15,787 nucleotides of DNA from CBCPNA01 sp965120415. GTDB lineage: Bacteria; Bacillota; Clostridia; Lachnospirales; CAG-274. The notes beneath the pieces were generated by a model, which saw only the letters and a list, made by a program, of their open reading frames with translations, had not been told where the DNA came from and searched no databases. The translations under genes were made by a program, and so were the position numbers. Positions within the stretch are counted from its first letter, which is position 1, and each line of letters starts with the position of its first letter. This document shows positions 7,649 to 15,597 of the stretch, one piece after another. The stretch is taken from the NCBI GenBank assembly GCA_965120415.1, contig CBCPNA010000075.1, positions 1 through 15,787 on the forward strand, written 5' to 3'.

Positions 7649-9933
7649 CTTTCTATCGTTTTTATTTTATAATTATTTTTGTAAAAATTTATTGTTATAG
7701 CACCGTTTTTATCTGTTCTGAATATTTGTGTATCTTTTATTGTTTCTAGCGTTTCTTCATTTGGATGTTTATATATATTGTTTCTGCCACAAGATATTAA
7801 GGTTACTTCTGGGGTTACTTTTTCAAAAAAGGCTGATGTTGTTGAAGTTTTGGAGCCGTGATGTGCTACTTTTAGTATATCTATATCTGGCAAATCATAT
7901 GTATCTAAAATAGCTTTTTCTGCCTTTTCTTCTATATCGCCTGTAAATAGCACTTTATTTTCATAATAATTCATAAGCATAACTACAGATGCATTGTTTA
8001 TATCCATACTTTTTGTATCATAAGATGGATTTAAAATTTCAAATGATATGCCTGAAAATTCTATTTTATCGCCCTGCTCTAGCTTATAAACATTTATTTC
8101 ATATTCATAAGCTAGAGCTATTAGCTGGTTAAATGTTTCATTGTCATCTTCATAATCTATATTTGGTATAAAAATATTTTCTATATCTATATTTTCTATC
8201 AAATAAAATAATTCTGATATATGGTCGCTATCAAAATGACTTATAAAAATAAAATCTAAATCTTTTATACCTAAACTTTTTAAATAAGGTAATATTATGT
8301 TTTTACCAGCATTTTTATTATACACTCCACCTGCATCTATAAGAAAAGCGTCTTTTGATTTTTTACCTACTATACATTCTGCTTGCCCAACATCTAGCAT
8401 AGTAATTTTAAAATTGTTGTAGCTAAAAATTTGTATACTAAGCCCTAATATAAATACAAAAATACCTATTGGTATATATTTTGCCCTTTTTATTAAAAGC
8501 TCTCTTTCGTATATAGCAAATGCTATTAAAATTAGCATAATATAAAAACTAATAATAAATAAAATACTAGGGCTTTCTGCTTGTATATTAAAAAAGCTAA
8601 AATTATCAACTGTTTTGCAAAGGAAAGTAAAAAATCTAAAAATATAATATATACTTCCTACAAAAAATTCTGCTAGACTTATATTTATAATACCTATTAA
8701 TGTGACTATAAAGCCCCCACATACAACTATAGATGTAAACGGTATAATTATTAAATTTAGCAAAAAAACAAGTGTTGTAAAATTATTAGAATAATACATT
8801 GTTATAGGCTTTATAGCAAGGCTTACAAAAAATGAAACAACAAGTGATGCTTTAAACCCTTTAAAGTTATATCTTTTTGTAATATTAAGCCCCAAAAAGC
8901 CTATAGCAAATACAGAAACAAAAGAATATAAAAAGCCTGTGTTAAATAAATTATAAGGATTTATTAAAAGCAAAACTATAGCACATAAGCTAACAGAAGA
9001 TAATAAATCATACTCTCTTTTTAAAATATAAGAAAATATCGTAACGCAACACATAAAAGTTGCTCTTACTGTAGATACACTAAAGCCTGTAAATATGCAA
9101 TATATAATTAAAATAAGCATGACTAATAAAGAACCATACTTTTTACTTATTTTAGAAAATATTTTGTTTAAAAATACTGCAAGTATGCCTATATGTAAAC
9201 CTGATATTGCTAATATATGATAAATGCCTGCATTACGGTACAAATCTTTTGTATCTGAGCTTAAATCTGTTTTATCGCCTAATATCATAGCTTTTAATAT
9301 AGCACTTTCTTCTGCTGGCAAGATTTTATCATATATGGCTGAAATCTTTTTGTTTAGTGTAGAAATATGGTATATAAATTTATTTTGAATTTCTTCAGGC
9401 TCATAGCTATCTATATAAGCTTTAAACTGTATGTTGTTAGATTTTAAATACAAATATTCGTTAAACTGATTAGGATTTGTAGGCTTATCGCCTAAAACAA
9501 AAGTCCCTTCAAGGCTTATGCCTTGCCCAGCATTTAAGTTTTCATCATTATCTAAATATGTTGTAATATTAAAACTTTTATTTATATTTTTATCTTCTAT
9601 AGTTATATTTTTTGTTTTAATCTTGACGCTAATGCTCCCACTTTCTAAAGTGGTTATTGATGTTATTATACCTTCTGCATATATTTTATCAGCATTTAAA
9701 ATACTGCTTTCTAAATAAGAAATATTAGTGTTAAAATACATGCATATATAGCCTAAAATAGAAAATACAGGTAGTATCATACAATATTTTATTTTATACC
9801 TTTTGTACAAATAAAACGATGCTACAAAAATAATTATTAAGCCAAAAATTATAATAAAAATATTTTCTATATATACTTGCAAAAGTATACCTATTATTAA
9901 AAAACTTAAAATAAATAATAACGGTCTTTTCAT
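7645..9933 (-). CDS. comEC: DNA internalization-related competence protein ComEC/Rec2
   Basis: A full-length 762-residue ComEC, the membrane channel for single-stranded DNA in natural transformation. Residues 1-67 hold the first membrane helices, 68-180 the soluble OB-like DUF4131 region with the NPNQFNEYLYLK block, and 200-500 the polytopic Competence domain with the conserved ISGLHIG (243-249). Residues 505-762 are a metallo-beta-lactamase domain with HFDSDH (566-571), TGD (664-666), AHHGS (690-694) and KHPN (722-725), so the nuclease-like metal site appears intact. Start ATG at 9933 has no obvious ribosome binding site; translation may depend on the upstream gene 35 bp away. It overlaps holA by four bases. 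Nothing suggests decay, so the uptake machinery looks functional at this locus. Confidence 0.96.
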   Translation of the reverse strand: MKRPLLFILSFLIIGILLQVYIENIFIIIFGLIIIFVASFYLYKRYKIKYCMILPVFSILGYICMYFNTNISYLESSILNADKIYAEGIITSITTLESGSISVKIKTKNITIEDKNINKSFNITTYLDNDENLNAGQGISLEGTFVLGDKPTNPNQFNEYLYLKSNNIQFKAYIDSYEPEEIQNKFIYHISTLNKKISAIYDKILPAEESAILKAMILGDKTDLSSDTKDLYRNAGIYHILAISGLHIGILAVFLNKIFSKISKKYGSLLVMLILIIYCIFTGFSVSTVRATFMCCVTIFSYILKREYDLLSSVSLCAIVLLLINPYNLFNTGFLYSFVSVFAIGFLGLNITKRYNFKGFKASLVVSFFVSLAIKPITMYYSNNFTTLVFLLNLIIIPFTSIVVCGGFIVTLIGIINISLAEFFVGSIYYIFRFFTFLCKTVDNFSFFNIQAESPSILFIISFYIMLILIAFAIYERELLIKRAKYIPIGIFVFILGLSIQIFSYNNFKITMLDVGQAECIVGKKSKDAFLIDAGGVYNKNAGKNIILPYLKSLGIKDLDFIFISHFDSDHISELFYLIENIDIENIFIPNIDYEDDNETFNQLIALAYEYEINVYKLEQGDKIEFSGISFEILNPSYDTKSMDINNASVVMLMNYYENKVLFTGDIEEKAEKAILDTYDLPDIDILKVAHHGSKTSTTSAFFEKVTPEVTLISCGRNNIYKHPNEETLETIKDTQIFRTDKNGAITINFYKNNYKIKTIES

Positions 9934-9968
9934 TTGTTAATCACATACATTTTTATAAATATATAAAA

Positions 9969-10901
9969 TTATTCATCTTCTAACCTGCCTATCGGTTTGC
10001 TTATATCAAGGCTACTTTTATACACACCTACCTTTTCTCCTTCTATAAGAAATTGCACTTTATTTACCTCTTCTAACTCTGTAAGAGAATTTACTATAGA
10101 ATATATAGCAAAATATTCTGCGCTAGAGCCACCTGTATTTTTTGTGACAAATTCGGAGCTTAAATCTACATAGCAAATACCACCTTCTGTTTTTATATTT
10201 CTTATTTTTGTTTCTTCTGGTATTGTTCTATAATGCCCCTCTTCTTCTGGTCCTTGTATAAGCTGTTCAACAATATTTGTTTCTATACTTTGGCTCTGCT
10301 TAAATTCTATCGTACGCACTTCTTTTACAAGCTCTAGCTCTTCTTCGTCTGCAAAATATAGTATAACCTCTCGTTCTTCTGTATTTTCTGGAGAAATAGT
10401 AGGGTTTAGTACAACATTTTCTCTGTTTAAATCGCCCATATCTGTACCATCGCCTTTTTGTATGGGTTCATCTTCTACGTATATATTTACATTTTCTATG
10501 TTATCAAGCTCTGTAACAGTCCATACAAAGGCTGATCTAAATAAAATTTCTTCTGTTTCGTCCATATTTTTATATTCTGAAGAGAAGTTGACTTTTAATG
10601 TATTATTTTCTAAATATTCGTAAGATAATATAGTTAAATCTTCTGGGACAACGCTTGTAGCGTTACTTAAAGTTTTTGGTTGCTCTTTCATGCTGTCTAA
10701 AATTTCTTCCAATTCTAATTCATTATTTTGTAAAAGCTGCTTTTTTTCATAAACTAATGTATTACTTGTGTTATCTAGGTAATAAACATTTATAGATTCA
10801 TCTTCTGCTAGTTTATTATTTTTAAATAAAAATACTAATGATATAATTAATATTAATAAAATTAAAATTATACTAATTGTAAATATCTTTTTATTATTCA
10901 T
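9969..10901 (-). CDS. Membrane-anchored protein with two GerMN domains
   Basis: A 310-residue protein with an N-terminal membrane helix (about 7-27, preceded by Lys residues) and an extracellular part made of two related domains of the GerMN (sporulation/germination GerM) fold, about 37-147 and 177-295. Both show the family pattern: a hydrophobic YY/LYF strand, a helix around E(E/Q)IL or VEQLIQGP, and a strand of the form L-K/C-V-N/D-F/L-S followed by a helix and a V-N-I/V-Q-F strand. There is no lipobox cysteine. AGGAGG six bases before the ATG is one of the best ribosome binding sites in the window. The gene begins 26 bp after the histidine kinase, which suggests it acts with that kinase outside the cell, much as LpqB (also GerMN) does with MtrB in Actinobacteria. 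That role is inferred; GerM itself is a spore peptidoglycan/germination protein. Confidence 0.85.
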   Translation of the reverse strand: MNNKKIFTISIILILLILIISLVFLFKNNKLAEDESINVYYLDNTSNTLVYEKKQLLQNNELELEEILDSMKEQPKTLSNATSVVPEDLTILSYEYLENNTLKVNFSSEYKNMDETEEILFRSAFVWTVTELDNIENVNIYVEDEPIQKGDGTDMGDLNRENVVLNPTISPENTEEREVILYFADEEELELVKEVRTIEFKQSQSIETNIVEQLIQGPEEEGHYRTIPEETKIRNIKTEGGICYVDLSSEFVTKNTGGSSAEYFAIYSIVNSLTELEEVNKVQFLIEGEKVGVYKSSLDISKPIGRLEDE

Positions 10902-10927
10902 GGAATCCTCCTAAGGAATAAAAAAGT

Positions 10928-12433
10928 TTAATTATTAACTTTTTCTATATTTTTTATAGGTAATCTAACAATAAAAGTAGATCCAACGCCCTCCTTGCTA
11001 GAAACTCTTATACTGCCTTTATGCAAAAGTACAGTTGATTGTGTTATAGAAAGCCCAAGCCCTGTACCTCCCGTTTCTCTATCTCTTGTTTTGTCTATAC
11101 GATAAAAGCGATTAAATATTTTGCCTTGTTCTTCATCGCTAATACCTATGCCTGTGTCTTGTACAGTTATAAAGGCATTTTGATGGTCGCAATCTAAAAT
11201 AATTTTAACGCTACCACCGTTGTTTGTATATTTTATAGCATTCTCAACTAAATTAGAAATAGCAAGGCTAAGTTTCATATCGTCTGCATCTATAGTAACA
11301 TTTTTTAAGTATTCAGACAAGATAATAATATTTTTTTGTTCTGCTAAAGGATTAAGCATTTTTAAAATATCTTCTAGCATAGCGTTTAAATTTGTTTCTT
11401 TTATGAAAAGCCCAGCCTCTTTATAATCTAGCTTGACTAAAGATAAAAGGTCATTTACTATATCTGTCATTCTATCTATTTCAGAATTAATGTCTTTTAA
11501 AAATTCTCTATATATTTCTGTTGCAGTATTTTCCTGAAGTAGTATAGAATCGCTTAAAACTTTAATAGAGCTTAAAGGCGTTTTTAGCTCATGTGATACG
11601 TTTGAAACAAACTCTTGCCTTGCCTCGTCTACTTTTTCTAATTCTTCTGTCATGGAGTTAAAAGCTTTGCCAAGCTCTGAAAGCTCGTTTTTCCCGTTTA
11701 TTTTAACTCTCTGATGGAGCTGTCCATCTGTTATTTCTCTAATATTGCCCAAAATTCTTTTTATAGGGCCTATAATAATTTCTGAGCTAATCATAGCTAA
11801 TATACCAGCTATAATACTAACCATAACACTTAACATAAACCATTTTTGGGATAATTCTTTAATAAGGATTAAAACTTCTTCAAAAGATGCAACTAAAAGT
11901 ACTACCCCTTGCTTTTCTGTTTCTAAATCTCCTATGTATGTTGCCGCATAAATGGCTACTTCATCTTTATAATAAGCGGCAATGCTTTCGCCTTTTAAAG
12001 CTGCTATAATTTCATTTGTGACAAATGTTTTACCGTCTTCTGTTTTGTTAGAATCGTATATAACAACACTTTTGTTATCTAAAATTATTATTCTAAAGTC
12101 TTCTATCATACTTTTTTCGTTCAATTCTTCTTCTATATCTTCTTTAGTATCTTGATTTAATAAGTAATTTTCTTCTTGTACCATAACCGCAATTTTATTA
12201 GCTTGGTACAAAAGCTCCTTCTTTTCTGAATTTTGAAAATATGTTTCTATAGTAGATTTCATTGTTTTAGAAAAAAACAAAAATGATATAAGGCTACTAA
12301 AAAATAAGCATATAGATAGCTTTACCCGTAAGCTTTGGTACCATTTTAATTCGCCATTGTTAAATTTATTGAAAATAATAACCAACTCCCCATTTTGTGT
12401 GTATATATTTTGGTTCGCTTGGGTTTTCTTCAA
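10928..12433 (-). CDS. Membrane sensor histidine kinase (WalK/PhoR-like)
   Basis: Up to 501 residues. Numbered from the TTG at 12433: membrane helix 1 at about 39-56, an extracytoplasmic sensor region 57-196, helix 2 at about 199-217, HAMP 218-270, dimerisation domain with FVSNVSHELKTPL and phospho-acceptor H281, and an ATPase domain with N-box NLVENAIKY (394-402), G1 DTGIGI (426-431) and G2 GGTGLGLSI (455-463). All catalytic motifs are intact. It autophosphorylates and passes phosphate to the response regulator just upstream. No ATG is available before helix 1. The candidates are TTG 12433 (68 bp inside the regulator gene) and TTG 12385 (adjoining a GGGGAG), so the start is uncertain. The next gene encodes a GerMN protein. 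Confidence 0.93.
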   Translation of the reverse strand: MKKTQANQNIYTQNGELVIIFNKFNNGELKWYQSLRVKLSICLFFSSLISFLFFSKTMKSTIETYFQNSEKKELLYQANKIAVMVQEENYLLNQDTKEDIEEELNEKSMIEDFRIIILDNKSVVIYDSNKTEDGKTFVTNEIIAALKGESIAAYYKDEVAIYAATYIGDLETEKQGVVLLVASFEEVLILIKELSQKWFMLSVMVSIIAGILAMISSEIIIGPIKRILGNIREITDGQLHQRVKINGKNELSELGKAFNSMTEELEKVDEARQEFVSNVSHELKTPLSSIKVLSDSILLQENTATEIYREFLKDINSEIDRMTDIVNDLLSLVKLDYKEAGLFIKETNLNAMLEDILKMLNPLAEQKNIIILSEYLKNVTIDADDMKLSLAISNLVENAIKYTNNGGSVKIILDCDHQNAFITVQDTGIGISDEEQGKIFNRFYRIDKTRDRETGGTGLGLSITQSTVLLHKGSIRVSSKEGVGSTFIVRLPIKNIEKVNN

Positions 12434-13055
12434 CCTTTTCTCTGAGCCTTCTTACGTGTACATCAACACTTCTTGCATCGCCTGGGTAACCATACCCCCA
12501 CACAGTCTGCAAAAGCGCCTCTCTGCTATAAACTTTACCTGGATTTTTCATAAAAAGCTCCAAAAGATCAAATTCTTTAGCGGTAAGCCCAGCTTCTTTA
12601 TCATCTAAAAAAACTTGCCTGGACTCTAAGTTTATTTCAAGATTTCTTACTTTAATTATCTTTTCTTTTGAAGATACATTATCAACCTTTTTAACACTTC
12701 TTCTTAAAATAGCTTTTATCCTTGCCTTTAGCTCTAAAATATTAAAAGGCTTTGTTAAATAATCGTCTGCGCCGTATTCAAGACCCATTATTTTATCTAT
12801 ATCTTCGCCTTTTGCAGTAACCATAATAATAGGTACCTGTGAAAACTCTCTTATAAGCTGGCAAACTTCTAGCCCATCTATTTTGGGTAGCATAACATCT
12901 AGCAAAATTAGGTTATATTCATTTGTCTTAGCTAAATTTAAAGCCTCTTCGCCATCATGAGCAACGTCAACTTGCATATCCTCTTGCTCTAAGCTAAATT
13001 TTATACCTTTTACAATAAGCTTTTCATCATCAACAACTAATATCCTATTTAGCAT
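12366..13055 (-). CDS. OmpR/PhoB-family response regulator (WalR-like)
   Basis: A 229-residue DNA-binding response regulator. The receiver domain (1-118) has the acidic pocket D9/D10, phospho-acceptor D53 (LLDVMLP), T80 and K102 (LTKPF). The winged-helix effector domain (about 132-229) has LTAKEFDLLELF, REALLQTVWGY, DARSVDVHVRRLREK and ends KWGVGYYF, closest by eye to WalR/PhoP. Its partner kinase follows with an overlap. AAAGGAG about seven bases before the ATG at 13055 lies in the 15-bp gap after comEA. The WalR resemblance is by pattern only; without WalH/WalI or WalJ neighbours I do not give it that name. Targets might include the divergent carboxypeptidase gene, but no clear direct-repeat operator was found in the intergenic region. 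Confidence 0.94.
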   Translation of the reverse strand: MLNRILVVDDEKLIVKGIKFSLEQEDMQVDVAHDGEEALNLAKTNEYNLILLDVMLPKIDGLEVCQLIREFSQVPIIMVTAKGEDIDKIMGLEYGADDYLTKPFNILELKARIKAILRRSVKKVDNVSSKEKIIKVRNLEINLESRQVFLDDKEAGLTAKEFDLLELFMKNPGKVYSREALLQTVWGYGYPGDARSVDVHVRRLREKVEENPSEPKYIHTKWGVGYYFQ

Positions 13056-13070
13056 AAAAAAACTCCTTTA

Positions 13071-13493
13071 TTAAATTGTTATTAAATCTTTTATTTGTTC
13101 AAAAATCTTATCGCCTATTCTAGCAACATTTTTTATTTCTTCTATGTTTTTAAATAAGCCATTTGAATTTCTGTATTCTATAATATTTTGAGCAATAACA
13201 TCTCCAATATTAGGTAATGTCTTTAATTGTTCTTTATCTGCAGTATTTATATTTATTAAACTTTCTGTGTTTGATGTATTTATGGTTGTTTGGGTTTCTT
13301 CTGTATTTTCTTCTGTATTTTCTTCTGTATTTATAGTTGTATCTGTGGGCAAAGAGCTATCTTTTACCTCTATTAAATCTACCTTTTCTATATTATTAAA
13401 AACATACGATGTATCATAATTACGTTGATAAAAATATAAACTGCTCAAGATTAAACAAAAAATTATTAAAACAAAATTAAATTTTTTATTCAT
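13071..13493 (-). CDS. comEA: ComEA-like helix-hairpin-helix DNA-binding protein
   Basis: A 140-residue protein with an N-terminal membrane anchor (about 6-22), a Ser/Thr/Glu-rich linker (about 23-76), and a ComEA-type double helix-hairpin-helix domain (about 77-140) containing ININTADKEQLKTLPNIG and NVARIGDKIFEQI. It should bind incoming double-stranded DNA outside the membrane and hand it to ComEC. It is shorter than Bacillus ComEA and lacks the SLBB/oligomerisation domain between anchor and HhH. The linker contains three perfect in-frame copies of a 12-bp repeat giving NTEE. TAGGAG lies seven bases before the ATG at 13493. It is the first gene of the operon that later includes comEC; comEB is missing. 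Confidence 0.92.
   Translation of the reverse strand: MNKKFNFVLIIFCLILSSLYFYQRNYDTSYVFNNIEKVDLIEVKDSSLPTDTTINTEENTEENTEETQTTINTSNTESLININTADKEQLKTLPNIGDVIAQNIIEYRNSNGLFKNIEEIKNVARIGDKIFEQIKDLITI
13296..13331. repeat. 12-bp tandem repeat, three perfect copies, in the comEA linker
   Basis: The unit TTCTTCTGTATT occurs at 13296-13307, 13308-13319 and 13320-13331. On the coding strand it reads AAT ACA GAA GAA, giving NTEE three times. Each unit is four codons, so slippage would change linker length without a frameshift. Confidence 0.9.
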
Positions 13494-13517
13494 TTTAAAA
13501 CTCCTATAATTTTAACA

Positions 13518-13546
13518 TTGTTTTATGCTTAAATTTATTGTATAAT
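13518..13546 (+). promoter_or_regulatory. Promoter of the D-Ala-D-Ala carboxypeptidase gene
   Basis: TTGTTT at 13518-13523, a 17-bp spacer and a perfect TATAAT at 13541-13546, 40 bp upstream of the ATG. Its -10 overlaps the possible -10 of the divergent comEA operon promoter. Confidence 0.65.
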
Positions 13547-13566
13547 ATAAAAAGCAGTTACTTTAA
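13537..13566 (-). promoter_or_regulatory. Possible promoter of the comEA operon
   Basis: On the minus strand a TACAAT -10 (13542-13537) is preceded, 18 bp upstream, by a weak TTAAAG -35 (13566-13561). The -10 overlaps the opposing -10 of the carboxypeptidase promoter. The -35 match is poor, so this is a tentative call. Confidence 0.35.
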
Positions 13567-13586
13567 TTATTAAGAAAGGGATTATT

Positions 13587-14945
13587 ATGAAAAAACTAAA
13601 GTATATCTTATTAATTATATTATATACTATTTCTAATATAATTTCTAGTGGATTTTGCATTTATGCTAATGAAATAAATGATACAGAAAATGTAAGCTTA
13701 CAAGCTTCAGATTTAAGCGCCGAATCGGCTGTTTTAATGGATTTAAAAACTGGCACTATTTTATTTGATAAAAATATGAACGATATTAAATATCCAGCTA
13801 GTATCACAAAAGTTTTAACCTCTATACTAATACTAGAAAATGAAAATTATAACCCAGAAGATATAGTGACTGTTTCTTACAACGCTACATATAACATAGG
13901 TGCCGGTGGAAGTAATATGGCATTAAAAGAAAATGAGCAAATATCTATGCAAAATCTTTTTTACGGTATTTTACTAAAATCTGCTAATGACGCTTGTGTC
14001 GCCGTAGCAGAGCATCTTGCTGGTAGTAGCGAAAATTTTGTCGAATTAATGAACGAAAAGGCACAAGAGATAGGAGCTTTAAATACTCATTTTGCAAATA
14101 CTCATGGATACCACGACCAAAATCATTATACAACTGCTTATGATATGGCTTTAATAATGCGTGAAGCTCTAAAATATGAAGAATTTGTAAAAATGATTAG
14201 CACAACTTCTTACACAATACCAGCAACAAATCTTTCTGATGAAAGGACTTTAACAAATTCTAACAAGCTTATTTTGGAAGATTCTCCTTATTATTATGAA
14301 TATTGCGTTGGGGGCAAAACAGGCTATACAGACCAAGCAGGCAATACTCTCGTATCTTACGCCAAAAAAGACGATATGGAGCTTATTTGCGTTGTTTTAA
14401 AAAGTCAAGGCTCTTCTATGTATACAGATACTATATCTCTTTTTGAATATGGTTTTTCATCTTATACAAACACACAACTTTTTGATAAAGAAGATTTTAG
14501 CCAGACTGTTTCTGTTGTACAAAATTATAACGACGAACAAATCTTTTTAGGAGAAGTAACTGTTACAGCAGAAGATAACGTATTTTTAAATATACCATCT
14601 ACATTAGATAAAAGCTTAATATCAACCAAAATTAATTTAAATTCTCCTCTTGTAGCGCCTATTTCTGCTGGAGATACGCTTGGCTCGATAGACTTTTTGT
14701 ACAACGATGATATAATAGCAAGCGTAAATATAACGACAACGGAAGAAATGCTCCCTATTTCTGAAAAGAAATTAGATTTTAAAAACAATGTTAAATCTTT
14801 TTTAGCTTTTTTATTTAAAGTGCTATTAATTTTAATGGTAATTATTATTTTTATTATATTCATTGGCTTTATTTCACGAGCATATTTTAAATACCGAAAA
14901 AGAAAAAAAAGGTATCTATTTAAAGGTAAATATAAAAGAAGATAA
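13587..14945 (+). CDS. dacF: D-alanyl-D-alanine carboxypeptidase (penicillin-binding protein 5/6 family, DacF-like)
   Basis: A 452-residue class C low-molecular-weight PBP that trims the terminal D-Ala of peptidoglycan stem peptides. Residues 1-27 form a signal peptide or anchor. The catalytic triad motifs are complete: S72-I-T-K75, S132-A-N134 and K244-T-G246 (GGKTGYTDQAGNT). The beta-rich C-terminal PBP5 domain spans about 300-395. Unlike the amphipathic tail of classic PBP5, the end has a true membrane helix (about 404-430) followed by a very basic tail (RKRKKRYLF...). AAAGGG seven bases before the ATG is the ribosome binding site. It is monocistronic, ending in a strong terminator. DacF, DacB and DacA are hard to separate by sequence alone, so the symbol is approximate. 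Confidence 0.9.
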   Translation: MKKLKYILLIILYTISNIISSGFCIYANEINDTENVSLQASDLSAESAVLMDLKTGTILFDKNMNDIKYPASITKVLTSILILENENYNPEDIVTVSYNATYNIGAGGSNMALKENEQISMQNLFYGILLKSANDACVAVAEHLAGSSENFVELMNEKAQEIGALNTHFANTHGYHDQNHYTTAYDMALIMREALKYEEFVKMISTTSYTIPATNLSDERTLTNSNKLILEDSPYYYEYCVGGKTGYTDQAGNTLVSYAKKDDMELICVVLKSQGSSMYTDTISLFEYGFSSYTNTQLFDKEDFSQTVSVVQNYNDEQIFLGEVTVTAEDNVFLNIPSTLDKSLISTKINLNSPLVAPISAGDTLGSIDFLYNDDIIASVNITTTEEMLPISEKKLDFKNNVKSFLAFLFKVLLILMVIIIFIIFIGFISRAYFKYRKRKKRYLFKGKYKRR

Positions 14946-14949
14946 AAAT

Positions 14950-14981
14950 AACTCTCTAGCTATGCATAAGGCTAGAGAGTT
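14950..14981. terminator. Bidirectional intrinsic terminator between dacF and the cyclophilin gene
   Basis: An 11-bp perfect stem, AACTCTCTAGC (14950-14960) with GCTAGAGAGTT (14971-14981), and a 10-base loop. On the plus strand it is followed by TTTGATTTATTT; on the minus strand by ATTTTTATC. It starts four bases after the dacF stop and five bases beyond the cyclophilin stop, so it can end both convergent transcripts. Confidence 0.92.
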
Positions 14982-14986
14982 TTGAT

Positions 14987-15505
14987 TTATTTAATTATAT
15001 CTGGTTCTTTATAAACTTTACCAAATGTTTCAACAGTTATTTCTTTTATTTTTTGTTCTTTTAAAGGTCTATCCATACCATCTGTTTCTACTGATGCTAT
15101 TTTATCAATGATAGAAAGCCCTTCTATCACCTTGCCAAAAGCCGCATAAGCACCGTCTAAATGGCTTGCATCTTCATGCATTATAAAAAATTGAGAGCCA
15201 GCAGAATTTGGGTCTTGAGCCCTTGCCATAGATAAAACGCCCTTTGTATGCTTTAAATCATTTTTAAAATTATTTAAAGCAAATTCTCCTTTTATGCTAT
15301 AAGATGGATCTCCTGTGCCGGTGCCTTTAGGGCAACCCCCTTGTATCATAAAACCTTCTATCACTCTGTGAAAAATAAGCCCATCATAAAATTTTTTATT
15401 AACAAGGCTTATAAAATTATTGACTGTATTAGGGGCTATTTCTGGAAATAATTCTGCTTTTATTATATCATCATTGTCCATTTTTATTGTTATTATAGGG
15501 TTCAT
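14987..15505 (-). CDS. ppiB: Cyclophilin-type peptidyl-prolyl cis-trans isomerase
   Basis: A 172-residue single-domain cytoplasmic cyclophilin without a signal peptide; it speeds X-Pro bond isomerisation in protein folding. The active-site pattern is present: FHRVIEGFMIQGG with catalytic R47, F52, M53 and Q55, then GSQFF (103-107) and LDGAYAAFGKV (116-126). The position of the cyclosporin-contacting Trp of human CypA is His here (H115), as in many bacterial forms, which predicts weak cyclosporin binding. AGAGG about eight bases before the ATG at 15505 serves as ribosome binding site. It is a single-gene unit, with a promoter at 15568-15597 and the shared terminator at its end. Confidence 0.95.
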   Translation of the reverse strand: MNPIITIKMDNDDIIKAELFPEIAPNTVNNFISLVNKKFYDGLIFHRVIEGFMIQGGCPKGTGTGDPSYSIKGEFALNNFKNDLKHTKGVLSMARAQDPNSAGSQFFIMHEDASHLDGAYAAFGKVIEGLSIIDKIASVETDGMDRPLKEQKIKEITVETFGKVYKEPDIIK

Positions 15506-15535
15506 TTACTTACCTCTTTCTATGTATAGTTTAGC

Positions 15536-15555
15536 TTGCCTTGCTTTGTAGGCAA
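15536..15555. repeat. Inverted repeat in the ppiB leader
   Basis: TTGCCT (15536-15541) and AGGCAA (15550-15555) are exact reverse complements separated by 8 bases. It starts a few bases after the predicted transcription start, so it could be an operator or a small leader hairpin. No U-tract follows, so it is not a terminator. Confidence 0.5.
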
Positions 15556-15567
15556 TATTATATCCAC

Positions 15568-15597
15568 ATTATAACATAAATAATAAATTTTTTACAA
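15568..15597 (-). promoter_or_regulatory. Promoter of ppiB, with extended -10
   Basis: On the minus strand TTGTAA (15597-15592), an 18-bp spacer and TATAAT (15573-15568) preceded by TGT, an extended -10. A second TATAAT is at 15562-15557. Downstream of it lies the inverted repeat at 15536-15555. Confidence 0.6.

Noticed and set aside
7182..7700. Plus-strand 172-codon frame opposite holA
   Set aside because: Antisense to a clearly recognised delta subunit gene; low-complexity Phe/Ser/Lys composition is typical of a shadow frame in AT-rich DNA.
13494..13586. WalR-type direct repeat operator
   Set aside because: Only isolated TGTTAA-like half sites were found; no pair with the expected five-base spacing.
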